A stretch of DNA of 64,000 nucleotides from Monomorium pharaonis (taxonomy: Eukaryota > Arthropoda > Insecta > Hymenoptera > Formicidae): the NCBI RefSeq assembly GCF_013373865.1, contig NC_050470.1:20912667-20976666 (forward strand), read 5' to 3'. The first letter of the stretch is position 1. Each line of letters opens with the position of its first letter. A program made the position numbers and the translations under genes. The notes under the pieces were generated by a model that saw only the letters and a program-made list of their open reading frames with translations, had not been told where the DNA came from and ran no database searches. Shown piece by piece: positions 10,523-22,129 of the stretch.

Positions 10523-10919
10523 TACAAGTCAAACATAGGATGAGGTTAATTCAAAGTTATGAGATTTTGGCATGTCAAATAAAAAGCACATTGCCGGATA
10601 TCAATAAAATTTAACATTTTACACTCAACATGCACAGGTAATGTATTATTTTGATTCAAAATTTTGCATAGCATTTTGAGGTTATCGAAGTTACGTAACG
10701 CGAATGATATCGGGTGCTTTCCAGTAACGTACACAGACAACATTAATACTGTGCACGATTCATTGTCAATATTTTCCACTTTTTCTGGGCCTTTGCAGGA
10801 CGACTGATTTATAATTTTCGGACATTGTTTTATGCTTTATATCTTTGTTTTTAGTAACGCACAATAACTGTCTTGTACTTAAACTAAAAAGAATTTGTTA
10901 AAACTTGAGACACAAGATA

Positions 10920-11060
10920 GTTCCTAGATAGCCAAATGTCTTGATGTTGCAGTTGTATTGCCAACAATTGTTGCAGCAACTAATTTAGACTAACTTGGAA
11001 CAAGGTAAGACAGCATTATGTCTGTCAGGTTGAACTCATATGAATTTTATTTTTAACAAT
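10920..11060. mobile_element. Fragment of a CCCAGATAGCC-ended element
   Basis: TAGATAGCCAAATGTCTTGATG followed by a text that recurs reversed at about 39960-40119, including GACAGCATTATGTCTGTCAG. Only one end is recognisable. Confidence 0.5.
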
Positions 11061-11479
11061 TTCTATTTATCAGTTTCATTTTCTTATCAATTATTTGTTG
11101 TTGTCATGATGCTGTTATATTATAAACAATATAATGTATTTATTGTTGACTGTTTTCTTTTTAAAATGTCTTTAACCAATAGTATATATAAGTAATCGTG
11201 TTGCTAAATTTGTAATATGTTTTATTTCAATATCAACAAATATATATCAAATCTATAACAATACATGATTACATGTGTTGTTATAGATTAGTTTGCCCAA
11301 AATGTTATCATGCTTGATAATCATTGTAGATTACAAAAAACAAAGATTTAAAGCATAAAACATTGTCTTGAAATCATAAATCAGGTGCTCTCTTAAAATT
11401 TTTTTAAGCTAAAAGGTAAGTCTGCTTGTAATTTAAAATCTTGAAATGTAAGACAATTATTATGCATTACTAACAAGGG

Positions 11480-14450
11480 AACCTAGCAAACTCAAAATTC
11501 TGATTTTAATAAAACTTGGCATAAATGTAGAGGGGTAAATACATGAATTAAAAAATTTTTAGTTGGTGCTTATAAATGGTTTAAAGGGTTGAAACCATCC
11601 TTCAAAAATTGAGGATTTTTGCCTTTTCTCGATATATCGTAAACTAAACAAAATATCAAAAAATGTTTTATACAAAAGTTTTACAACTTTAATACTTCTA
11701 TTTAACTATGCTGTTCATTAAAAAATTTTTTTTTTAATTTTTACCTCTTTTTATCTCTCCTATGTTGAATATTTATTGCATCAAAATTTCAATTTCAGTG
11801 AAATTCAGCACAAATGTAGAGGGGGGCAATACACGAATTCAGAAAATTTTAGTTGGTGCTCAAAAACGAATTAAAGAGTTAAAACCCTTCAAAGATTGAG
11901 ACATTTTTACCTTTTTTCCATATATCTTGTAAACTTAACAAAACATCAAAAATGTTTTATACAAAAGTTTTACAGTATAAACCTCCATTTAATTGCGCTA
12001 TTCATTTTTTGAAAAAAAATTTAATTAAAAAACATTTTTTTATTAAAAAAATGTTAAATAAAATTAAATTTTATGTATCCAGCATTTATAAAGTAATTAA
12101 TTATACTATTGTATACTACGTATTACTTCACGTATTACTACGTATATCATCTTTGTGATACATTTTTTTGGTGTAAGCAATATCTTTGTCTCCATCATTT
12201 CTTTGAGCAACATCATGATTGCAAACATTATGAGGAATAAAAATAATGTAAGTATCAATAGTAAAAATATTTGAAAAAAGATACGAAGATAGATAATTGT
12301 AATAAGTTATTTAGACAATTAGATATTTATAACAACTACATTTATGTTACAGAAAAAATCTTCAAATATGTGGCATAATATTTCTTATCAGCACGGTGAG
12401 AATGTCAGTCATAAAATGCATGCATATATATATATGGGCAAGAAAAATATTTCTACACATGAAAAATATTAATATCAGTACAATATTAATGTGAAAATGA
12501 CGCGTCATCATTTAAATAGGTACCAATCTTATATTAATACGTGATTTTCATTTTATACAACATATATGATTCATACGTAATATGAATATAAAACATGAAT
12601 GTAAAATATGTGACATTACAGAGAATGGACATTATGTGAAAACAATGTGACTACTCTAATATTGCGCACTGTCACATAAAAAAATACATACAGGAATGCA
12701 GTTAATATAAATATATAGTATTATAACAGATAATATACACATAGATGATATAAATAATACGTAGTATGCGATAGTTTAATTACTTTATAAATGCCAGATA
12801 CATAAGAGTCAATTTTATTTAATATTTTTTTTAATTAAAAAAAGTTTTTGATAAATTTTTTTTCGAAAAATGAACAGAGTAGTTAAATGGAGATATTTAT
12901 ACTGTAAAACTTTTGTACCAAACATTTTTTGATGTTCTGTTAAGTTTACAAAATACACTGGCGCAAAAAAACGAAACAAAATTTTCGACCGATTTTTAGG
13001 CAATCTTCAAAGTGATGCAACTTTGCGAAAAATTATCCAAATTACATGTACTTTTTTTTAAATTAAAGGGCAAAGATTCTACTTTGAGAATCCCTACGCA
13101 AAAGTTTGATTTGTTAAGTGCGAACCTTTTGTATCCCATGAAAACCAAACATGTGTTTTTTAATTGAAAAAAGTAAAAGTTTGTTATCATTTTGCACAAG
13201 TTTCTCGTTAAAATCTTGCTAATATTAATTCAGATTCTTAAAGTTGATTCTTTTCTAAGCAATTTAAAAAAAAACATGTTGATACGATGTTTATACGTGA
13301 GTATGTATATATGTATGTTTACATATAGATGAGTATAGATGAGTATAGATTCTATACTCATAAACCCACACAGACACGTAAACATACATATATATATACA
13401 CATACTCATACATAAAAAATAAAAGTTCAAATTTTATTTTAAAAAATCAGCCTTTTCAAGGCCACATGATGTACAAAATCCGATCGTCATTCTCCACGTG
13501 GTGCAGATCGGGTCACTTTGATGACAGCGGTATGATTGAGTTCAACACGAATAAAATCAATGTGCAATCATATTGATATTCAAAATTCATGATATTCAAA
13601 AAATACCGTATTTATTCGCTAAAATACCTTAAAGTGCAGTGCAAATTTCAAACTCGCGTGCAATCAACAAAAAACATCGTATCGACATGTTTTTTAAATT
13701 GCTTAGAAAATCAACTTTAAAAATCTGAATCAATATTAGCAATATTTTAACGAGAAACTTGTGCAAAATGATAACAAACTTTTACTTTTTTCAATGAAAA
13801 AACACATGTTTGGTTTTCATGCGATACAAAAGGTTCGCACTTAACAAATCAAACTTTTGCGTAGAGATTTTCAAAGTAGAGTCTTTGCCTTTTAATTTAA
13901 AAAAAAGTACATGTAATTTGGATGATTTTTTGCAAAGTTGCATCACTTTGAAGATTGCCTAAAAATTGGTCAAAAATTTTGTTTTGTTTTTTTGCGCCAG
14001 TGTATATCGAAAAAAAGGCAAAAATGTCTCAATCTTTAAAGGATTTTAACCCTTTAAACCATTTTTGAGCACCAACTAAAATTTTCTAAATTTGTTTATT
14101 GCCTCCCTCTACATTTGTGCCAAATTTCACTGAAATTGAAATTTTGATACAATAAATATTTAATATAGGGAAGGTAAAAAGGGTAAATTTTTGAAAAAAA
14201 ATTGTTTTTTTTTTAATGAACAGCACAGTTAAATAGAAGTATTTATGATGTAAAACTTTTGTATAAAACTTTTTATATTTAGTTTACGAGATGTATCGAG
14301 AAAAAGCAAAAACTCTCAATTTTTGAAGGGTGATTTTAACTCTTAAACCGTTTGTAAGCACCAACTAAAAAATTATAAATTTATGTATTTACCTCCTCTA
14401 CATTTATGCCAAGTTTCATTAAAATAAGAATTTTCAAGTTCGCGATTGTC
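11480..14450. repeat. Large inverted repeat with internal tandem duplication
   Basis: The text GTTGGTGCTTATAAATGG... to AACTATGCTGTTCATTAA at 11490-11740 recurs as a direct, diverged copy at about 11800-12010, and in inverted form at 12840-12950, 14030-14160 and 14190-14440. The arms share ACAAAAGTTTTACA and ACATTTATGCCAAGTTTCA. The centre is the CACTGGCGC foldback (12954-14004). Outer flanks (about 10830-10900 and 14510-14580, TAACGCACAATAACTG and its mirror) extend the palindrome. Confidence 0.6.
12954..14004. mobile_element. CACTGGCGCAAAAAAAC foldback element, full copy
   Basis: Ends TACACTGGCGCAAAAAAACG and, mirrored, TTTTTTTGCGCCAGTGTA. Arms of about 310-320 bp (12954-13276, 13690-14004) around a 410-bp centre with CCACGTGGTGCAGATCGGGT. 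A truncated relative (centre plus right arm) is at 47166-47728. Confidence 0.75.
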
Positions 14451-15950
14451 GCGAACTTAAAACATTGTCTTGAAATTATAAATTAGTTGTTCTACTAAGG
14501 CCCTAAGATTTGAGACACAAGATAGTTATTGTGTGTTACTAAAGACAAAGATTTAAGTCATAAAATTTGTCTTAAGATTGTAGATCAATCATTCTGTTAA
14601 GTTAACACAATTAAAACATGATGTGATTATGGCAAAATTTTATCAAATTTTATTTCAAGATTATCTCAAGTAATGTTTTAAGATGCTAATATTCTCTTGT
14701 GATTGGTTGATGTTAAGATATTACTTAATATGATTTTAAATATAAAACTCGATTATGAGTATTGATATAATCCTATTATGTTGTTTTATATTATTTTCCA
14801 TTGAACACAATTATAATAATGTCCTAAGGACATTGTCATGACTTAAGCTGTGTTTGCTTTGGTACTTACAGTTTTAAGCATTATTTCACCCTTGTTGACT
14901 AAATATTAAAGAATATAAATCAAGTTTATAAATACTTGAAAATTTCATCTTTGTTGTTTATGAAATGTTAAACAGGGACAAATGATGCTTACAAGAACTT
15001 GATGATATTACGATAATAAATCTTGACTTATTCTTTAATTGTTTGTTATTTGATAATATAATATGAATGATATTCTTATGATAAAATTATGATATATATA
15101 TATGATTTCTATGTTCTGTCCAAGTCCATGGATATTATCATTACATTTTTAGTGGTAAAATGTAATGTTGAAATAGAAAAGTGAAATAAAGAAGTTAAGC
15201 AGTTAGACAAATTGATACTGTGTTACATAGTGGATAATTGTGTTCCATTACTGGAAAGTATTCACTGAGAATTTTCCAACAAGAATTATAGAAAAATATA
15301 GTGCAATATAGTTATTTTGTTTGTTTGTCAGTGTTAAACATGAATAAAATAATTTATTGTATTGCACTGTATCTTTTTGTGTTTTTTGTTAGAAAATGCC
15401 CTATCAAATAAAATTAAAATTTAATTTTTTTGTATCACAAATGAATAATTATTTCTAATATATTTTTGAACACAAATTATTGTTCAAATTTGAATATTGA
15501 CTCACAATTTTTAAAAAAATGATGTCAAAAAAACAACGAAAAAAAAGAGTTAGAGGGTTATCATAACGTGCACTGGCAGCATTTTTCTAAAATTTTGTTA
15601 ATACCATGTGAATTATTAATTTTTATCTTTAAAATACATTCCGTTTTGTTTTGATGATTTTTGTATGTTTTAAGATACAATAATTTGATAATTTGATAGT
15701 TTTTTGAAATAGCTCTTTTAAATATATATTATTTTTTATTATTATGTATAATTTGTATAATTTATAAAATTATTTTAACTAAATAATGTTTTTTATTGTC
15801 ATATACAGTTTATTTATAAATATAAATAAATGAAAATATTTTAAAATAAAGCAACTCTGGAAATATTTTGATAATAATTTTATTGAAAATCTTTCAATTG
15901 AAATTTATTAAGATTTATTAGAATAGAATCTTTATACACTTCAGCATTGC
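14450..15950. other. AT-rich intergenic DNA, no gene seen
   Basis: No coding signal, only short inverted repeats such as GTAATATTTTAAGATGCTAA-like text near 14670 (recurs at 46240-46320) and TACATTTTTAGTGGTAAAATGTA near 15145. Confidence 0.5.
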
Positions 15951-17760
15951 ACTTGCCAAGAAGAGGACTTACTTTACAATCTTTTTTAGCACACTTATTT
16001 CTCCATCCATCCATTTAACTATCTTTCTATTCTAACTGGTGCGTCGCATGGCTTTCTTTAATATTATATAACATAACATATCTTATTGCTCCACTACAAT
16101 TGCAAGAATCCTACATATATAATAATCTCTATTCTGTTCAGTACACAATAGCCAAGAAGAGAATCCTACATAGAATACACTATAATCCTATATAAACGTT
16201 TTTTCTCGCCACTATCTTTCAATCTTTACTCTGTTTAGTTTTTTTTCAACTTATACTTTTTTTATCTATATATTACTATATATTACTTTATCTATTAACC
16301 TTTCTACATATACCTTTTCCTCTACTTTCTACAACCTCTATTTCTTTTCTCTGTCCTCCCTCTTTTCTCTAAACATTCTTTCTACCTTCCATTATTAAAA
16401 TTATTTCTACAAATACTAACTCTTAGACTTTATACCATGTTAGTTGCCTCCTTTCTTTTTTCTAGCATCTTTAACATAACATAACATAACATATTGCACC
16501 GCATCTTATCGCACCGCACAAAGCCTACCTATAATATAATCTAATCATATCTCATTATTTTTCTTTCACTTATCTTTCCATTTTTTCTCTGTTTACAATA
16601 TTTCAACTTATAATTATATTTCTTTACTATATTGTCCAACCTTTCTATTTAAACCTTTTCTTATTTTCTATTATTTCTACTCTTTTTCTTTTCTTCCTCC
16701 TTTCTTTCTCTAATCTTTTCCTAAAATTATTTTTACCATTTTTTCTCCTAGACCCAGACCTTGTTAGCTGTCACCTTTCTCTTTTCCTAGCTTTTTTATG
16801 TGCTCTTTATAATCCCCTATCCCTATTAAACGTAACGGCAAGTTTATCCCCTTATCTTCCTATTTTTATGTTTCTAAATTTTCTTCTCATTCCTATTAAT
16901 TACTTTCACCTTTACTTTTTTCTCCGCATTTAGCTCTAACTCTTTTTCTCTATGGATATTACCATACCAGGAGGAGGGGAACGCAGTCCGGGGAAGCCGG
17001 GGGTTCAGTCGCGCCGATATGCCTCCCCCCCGCGGCCCCACCAGCCCAAGGGAGGGGAGGGCGGGGCGAGGGTCCGGTCCTCCACGGGCCGGTGTCCTAC
17101 CGCCTCGCCCCAATCCCGTTTCCCCCCCCGGGAGGGCAACCTTACGCTCGGCTCCCTCCTGGGGCGGGGGGGGGCATCTCTCCTCCGGATAGGGGAGGGC
17201 CAGTCACCCCTTGCATGCACGCGTTGATCAAATCTGTGATCCCCTCTGCAAGAGGTGAAAGAGGGGGGAGGGGACGATAGGCCCAGGACTAAAGCGGGTC
17301 ACACACACTTTCCGTAGAACGTAACAGTAAGGTTTTGACCAATCACGTACTTGATTTAGTCGCTTACTGTTACGGTCGCCCAATCCAACATGTCGAAATC
17401 TTACTGTTACGTTCTACGGAAAGTGTGTGTGACCAGCTTAACCCGACCGCCCGTCGCCTCCCCGCCATTGTCATCCCTCCCGGCCCATCTGTGGGTCTCC
17501 CTTTAGGCGTCCCACAGATGGGCTGGGACGCCCGGAGGGGGCGTCCTTTGTTGCGCATCGCGGCGCTCCCCCCGGAGAGGGAAAGGTGGGGGGACGTCTC
17601 CTCCCGTCTCACCCTCTCGTCCGTCTCCCTTCGCACCATAATGGCAATGCAAAAGGAAGCAAATACCACCCACCTCTCCCGGCTCACAACCGCCGCCCCC
17701 ACGGCGACCAAGGACAAGTCGATCGGCCCGATGGCCGCCGCTCTCACATCACTTATTTTA
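15950..17760. other. Pyrimidine-rich stretch followed by an 800-bp GC-rich block; possible old retroelement
   Basis: 15950-16930 is strongly C/T-biased on the plus strand, with ATAACATAACATA runs (16069, 16471). From 16960 to 17745 composition flips to GC-rich with C and G runs (GGCGGGGCGAGG, TTTCCCCCCCCGGGAGG) and a hairpin at 17483-17524 (CCCATCTGTGGG... CCCACAGATGGG), then drops abruptly to AT. The block is interrupted by a MITE at 17293-17438. Open frames on both strands are low-complexity. A retrotransposon 5' or 3' region is possible, but no reverse transcriptase was seen. Confidence 0.35.
17293..17438. mobile_element. AGCGGGTCACACACAC MITE, 146 bp, copy 1
   Basis: AGCGGGTCACACACACTTTC to GAAAGTGTGTGTGACCAGCT, TAA on both sides. 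Same length and near-identical sequence at 59430-59575 and 60401-60546. Confidence 0.8.
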
Positions 17761-18090
17761 ATTGATTTTAATAAATTTTAATGTATTTTAATTAATCTTA
17801 ATTTTAATAAAAAGTAGTCAATTGAAATAAATGTTCAGTAAACATTTTAATAATATATTTTTTTTATCAGGGGAATACAAATTTTTATCTCAAAATTGTT
17901 AATCAGTGTATTAATATTTGTGTATTAATACTAGTAAAACTCAGATTCAAGTTTTAATTTTGTTTACTTATTATTAACACTACAAAATCAATAAGAACTG
18001 ATTGTTTTAATATACATTTTTATTATTAATTAATTACTCATATAATTTAAAGTTAATTTCTGCATTAAGTTATGTGTAAAAACATTTTAG

Positions 18091-18213
18091 GCACACATTT
18101 GTCTTGGCACAATTGCCATGGAAATATGATTCTTCCAAGCAAAACTTGTGGCGAATGTATAGAACAAAAGCAAGTCATAGAATCAAAGAATATGAAGGTC
18201 GCAAATTAGTTGG
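18091..18213 (+). CDS. Coq10: COQ10 internal coding exon
   Basis: Reads HTFVLAQLPWKYDSSKQ... then ...SHRIKEYEGRKLVG. Acceptor ATTTTAG at 18084-18090 is weak in pyrimidines; the donor TGG|GTAATA is acceptable. It enters with one base of a split codon, so the missing upstream exon must end two bases into a codon. Confidence 0.75.
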
Positions 18214-18814
18214 GTAATAAAAATAAACAGATATAAAAGAAAGACTTTAAAAATCTGTTTTTTTTTTGTTTTTTTTTTTTTTTTTTTGTTATATGTGCGT
18301 CGAAAGTGGTCCCTTTCATTTTTTTTGTGAATGAAGTCATCGACTTTTTAGCATTTTAACATTATTGCACAGTTCTTATCATCCGATAGATGGCGTGAAT
18401 TGTGGCGAAAAACATTCCAGCACGACTTTTTCGACACGTTTGATTTTAGCATTTACATACGTGTCCTCTCGCAACACGCATATAGTAACTCTCGCAGAAT
18501 TGACCAACGCTATGTCGTTTGGTCTTAACTTAACCTAACCTAACCTAACTTAACTTTGGTTAATCTGTCAATTTGCGAGAACGTAAGATACAAGGGACTA
18601 CACAGCGGCGCACAGATAACAAAAAATATGGTATGCAGTACGAGTATAACAGTTTTTTGTACTCTTGTACAAAAAGCTGAGTGTTGTATTATTTTTTATT
18701 GTCTTATATCACTCTCTGAATAGTATTTAAACAATGTTTTATAGTATTATAATATTATAGTATTTGAACATTACTGCAAACTATTTAATTTATGTTGTAA
18801 CGCGCGCGCGCGCA

Positions 18815-18855
<41 letters not shown>

Positions 18856-19621
18856 TGTATAAAATTTTATATAAAATACATGAATTGGTGCGTGTGTGTG
18901 TGCGTACTCATACGAGAAACACGTATAAGTCAAAATTTTCCAAATAATTTTTTAAAATTAGTTTTATAATTAGACATAGTGATAAATTCTACTCGATGTA
19001 TCAGATAATGACACTTTTACATTTTTTAATTATTTTTAGTGCTGCTTTTGGAAAATCTTGATAATTTTTTTCATCTGAAAGAGAGATTTGTTGTGAGAAA
19101 CTGTGTTGTTTCTCAAATGATCGATTTACATTTTTAACGTAGCATGCACCATTTAAATAAATATTTTTTTTTGTAGCTTTTCAATGGAGAAAATGTACTA
19201 CGTGGTTGCCGATGTAGAAAATTACAAGAATTTTTTACCTTTTTGTAAGAAATCTGAGATTACTTTAAAGACCAAAGACTTTCTAAAAGCCAATTTAGTA
19301 ATTGGATTCCCACCTATAAACGAAAGTTATACTTCGAAGGTGACTACGGTGTATCCAAGAATAGTTAAAGCTGAATGTAAGGATGGAAGATTATTTGATC
19401 ATTTAGATACTCTGTGGTTATTTAGTCCTGGACTGAAAAACAATCTCGAGACATGCGTGATTGACTTCTCCTTATCTTTTGAATTCAAATCTGCCATTTA
19501 TTCTCATTTATCAAATTTATTCTTCAATGAAATTGTAAGGCAAATGGAAAATGCCTTTCTTGATGAAGCCGCGAGAAGGTATGGCCAGCCATGTTTAAAG
19601 ACAGTACGATTGCAAAGGTGA
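18091..19621 (+). CDS. Coq10: Coenzyme Q-binding protein COQ10 homolog (5'-incomplete, two exons seen)
   Basis: Mitochondrial inner-membrane START/polyketide-cyclase-type protein that binds coenzyme Q and is needed for efficient respiration and Q synthesis. Exons: 18091-18213 and 19177-19621. The intron starts GT (18214) after split codon GG|C and ends TTTTTTTGTAG. Joined, the exons read ...RIKEYEGRKLVG-FSMEKMYYVVADVENYKNFLPFCKKSEI..., matching the family core (RR.IGYSM.EMYDVV..V..Y..F.PWCKKS). The C-terminal half has the conserved blocks GFPP, YTS.V, DGRLF.HL, W.FSPG and DFS.SFEF. The first exon seen is preceded by an AG and by an in-frame stop at 18077-18079, so the mitochondrial targeting sequence must lie in an upstream exon I could not locate. 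The second exon encodes 148 residues to the TGA. Confidence 0.88.
18258..18288. repeat. Poly-T tract in the COQ10 intron
   Basis: About 30 bases, almost all T, interrupted by two G. Confidence 0.7.
18520..18556. repeat. Short TTAGG-type telomere-like motif in the COQ10 intron
   Basis: CTTAACCTAACCTAACCTAACTTAAC-like text, three to four units of the complement of TTAGG, the common insect telomere repeat, with CTTAA variants at each end. Too short to be an array; flanked by an imperfect inverted repeat (TCTCGCAGAATTGAC and GTCAATTTGCGAGA). Confidence 0.5.
18798..18854. repeat. (CG/CA)n microsatellite
   Basis: Alternating CG then CA dinucleotides, pure at its right half, within the COQ10 intron. 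Confidence 0.85.
19177..19621 (+). CDS. Coq10: COQ10 terminal coding exon
   Basis: Starts after TTTTTTTTGTAG with C completing the Gly codon, then Phe-Ser-Met-Glu-Lys-Met. An ATG at 19184 is in frame but is the internal Met of the conserved SM..MY motif, not the likely start. Stop TGA at 19619-19621. Confidence 0.9.
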
Positions 19622-19676
19622 CAAGAAATACTTACAGAAATCATTAAATATAAAAAAATATTTATTTTTTTGTAAT

Positions 19677-19711
19677 AATAAATTTATTATTAATTAACTC
19701 TTTAAAATAAA
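19677..19711 (+). terminator. Poly(A) signals of COQ10
   Basis: Two AATAAA hexamers, at 19677-19682 and 19706-19711, lie 56 and 85 bases after the stop codon, a normal place for cleavage and polyadenylation signals. In such AT-rich DNA either could be chance. Confidence 0.45.
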
Positions 19712-20358
19712 TATATGCGAGTTGCATACAACAGAAGATAATATATATATATAACTCAGGGTGATAAAAAACCATGAACCATATGCTTACATTAATACAT
19801 TTATTTTTAAATTCATGGGTTTAAATATATGAAATAAAAACACTTTAAGAATTTAGCCTCCTGTCTTTGACTCAATATGTATATTTTTTATATGTAAAAA
19901 GTGGTTCCAACATATATTGTTGAAAAATACCAATCAATTTCATTAATGATACCCATCTCTCTCGCAAGAAATTGGACGACTAAGAAGTAAAAAGATTACT
20001 GGGATATGTCCAAGAGGTAAATGTGAATAGAAAAAATAAAATAGAGAAAAATATTGACAATAAGACACAATAAAATTACTAGAACACAAAAGATGGGTGG
20101 GATGAAATATAAGGACGGCCAACTGCGTCACGTTCAAAAATTACACTAATCAATAGTTATAACTTCCACTTCTACTACTACTCACTCACTCTTCTCGTAC
20201 AACCTTTGAATATATATAAATGGAGGAGGAATTGCTTTGTTCCATGTAGACCGAAAGTGTGTCCAAGATCTGTGCGAGAGAGAAAAGTATAAGGTGATAT
20301 TCGTCCTCTCTGCGCATGCTCAATATCATTACCTGCACCGCAGTTTTAACACTTCATA

Positions 20359-20477
20359 GACCTGTTCTTTTTAGCTGCACTGCTGCACTGGTGCAATAAG
20401 TTAAAATGAGAAAAAATATATTTGTCTCACTTTAACTTGTTGCACCAGTGCACCAGTGCAGCTAAAAAGAACAGGCC
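20359..20477. mobile_element. GGCCTGTTCTTTTTAGCTGC hairpin MITE, copy 2
   Basis: GACCTGTTCTTTTTAGCTGC to GCAGCTAAAAAGAACAGGCC, inserted in the previous repeat: the uninterrupted text TTTTAACACTTC... continues differently in the copy at 20665. Confidence 0.7.
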
Positions 20478-20722
20478 ACTTGTTCACTTCTGTACGAATT
20501 GTATGTGTGTGTGAAAACCTTTGAGTATATATACATGGAGGAGGAATTGCTTTGTTTTATGTAGACCGAAAGTGTGTCCAAGATCTGTGCGAGAGAGAAA
20601 GGTATATAGGGTGATATTCGTCCTCTCTGCGCATGCTCAATATCATTACCTGCACCGCAGTTTTAACACTTCTTGTGCATTTCTGTACTTAATGTATGAA
20701 TTGTATGTGTATGTGAAAACTA

Positions 20723-21002
20723 TAGACATAGTAAGTATAGACCGAGCATTCCGCTGTATAAGCGTTGATGCATATGAAAAGAAAGAGAAAAGATATGAAG
20801 AATCTCTTTCTCTTTTTAATGCCGGAGAAGTGGGGAGCTTCTCCTCATCTCCTCGCGTCGATCCATCATTTCCTCTGTCAGGCTCTCCCTACTACGATGA
20901 TGTCAGAGAGAGAAAGAGATTCTTCATATATCTTTTCTCTTTATTTTCGTATGCATCAACGCTTACAGCGGAATGCTCGGTCTATACTTACTATGTCTAT
21001 GG
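20723..21002. mobile_element. Foldback with CATAGACATAGTAAGTATAG-type ends
   Basis: Left TATAGACATAGTAAGTATAG and right mirror CTATACTTACTATGTCTATG. Arms of about 100 bp include AGAATCTCTTTCTC and its mirror; the centre is CTCCTCATCTCCTCGCGTCG. Confidence 0.7.
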
Positions 21003-21030
21003 TGAAAACATACAATGCCAGCCATTGTAA

Positions 21031-21271
21031 GAGCCACCGCACAAGCTTTTTCGTAACACGTTACGTTACGTTAAGTGCTCCATAAACCTAAGTTCGTACT
21101 TAAAATTAAACTTACATCAACGCACAAAGAAACTTTTAACGTAAGTTCTTAAGTTCTTACGTTAAGGATTTCTTTGTGCGTTGATTTAAGTTAAATTTTA
21201 AGTACAACTTAGGTTCGTATGGAGTACTTAACGTAACGTAACGCGTTATGGAAGAGTTTGTGCGGTGGCCC
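21031..21271. mobile_element. GAGCCACCGCACAA MITE, intact 241-bp reference copy
   Basis: GAGCCACCGCACAAGCTTTT to GAGTTTGTGCGGTGGCCC, TAA directly before (21028-21030) and after (21272-21274). Internally a long imperfect palindrome centred on AAGTTCTTAAGTTCTTACG. This copy defines the family used to read the nested arrays at 4758 and 59696. Confidence 0.85.
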
Positions 21272-21509
21272 TAACTTATAGCGTCTATAATACTGCGCAC
21301 GCATGCGCAGAGAGAGCAAGTATCATGCTATACTTTTCTCTTTCGCACAGATCTTGGACACTTTTAATGCTGGCATTCCTTCTCCATGTATATATATTCA
21401 AAGCGTACAACACACACATATTTTGTGACTCCAAAATGGCGTCCATGCGAAGACCCTTCCCCTTCCGTCGTTCATCTACAGGGTATCAATCGTATAATTT
21501 TTCCCCTAA

Positions 21510-21615
21510 AGCGGAAACGTGAAAAATGAAAAGTTTTAAGTTACTGTCTCTTTCTATTCAACATCAATAGAAAGAGATAATTACATGAAATTTTTCATTT
21601 TTCACGTTTCCGCCC
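21510..21615. mobile_element. Short GCGGAAACGTG hairpin MITE
   Basis: GCGGAAACGTGAAAAATGAAA mirrored by TTTCATTTTTCACGTTTCCGC, TAA on each side. Confidence 0.65.
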
Positions 21616-21631
21616 TAAAGAAAAAGTTACG

Positions 21632-22129
21632 GGGTGTTTACGATAATGGCTATCCGAATAATTTTCTCTAGAACCGAAATATATGATAAGTACAGCCATC
21701 TACTACCATCATGATTCGTGACAACTTAATGCTGTCTGGTATAGCCAAATCAACATCACGAGCGTGTTGCAAGTTCCGTGAGTTTATAGCAGGTAACCTA
21801 AAAAGTACGATATAAATATTAGACAATATTTTAAAAATACATGATTGTGTTACATAATTACTATTTTAATAAAGTTAATAATTTTACCATACATTAAAAA
21901 CAAATTATTTTTAATTGTAATAATCAAATTATTCATAATATTTATATCGTATTTTTTAGGTTACCTGCTACAAACTCACGGAATTCGCAACTCACAACTT
22001 GCTCGTGATGATTTGGCTATACCGGACAGCATTGAGTTGTCACGAATCATGATGATAGTAGATGGTTGTGCTTATCATATATTTCGGTCCTAGAGAAAAT
22101 TACTCGGATAGCCATTATCGTAAACACCC
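21632..22129. mobile_element. 500-bp foldback with GGGTGTTTACGATAATGGC ends
   Basis: Arms of about 190 bp: GGGTGTTTACGATAATGGCT at left, AGCCATTATCGTAAACACCC at right, with AATATTTATATCGTA pairing near the centre. A second copy starts at 63751 and runs off the window. Confidence 0.75.

Noticed and set aside
10546..10779. 77-aa minus-strand frame MENIDNESCTVLML...
   Set aside because: No recognisable domain and no neighbouring exon; chance in AT-rich DNA cannot be excluded.
17335..17781. 148- and 125-aa frames on opposite strands
   Set aside because: Both start in or cross the 146-bp MITE and the GC-rich block, where stop codons are rare on both strands; no domain seen.
20521..21085. Frames of 169 and 106 aa
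   Set aside because: They run through several inverted-repeat elements (20519-20715, 20723-21002 and the MITE at 21031) and are compositional artefacts.
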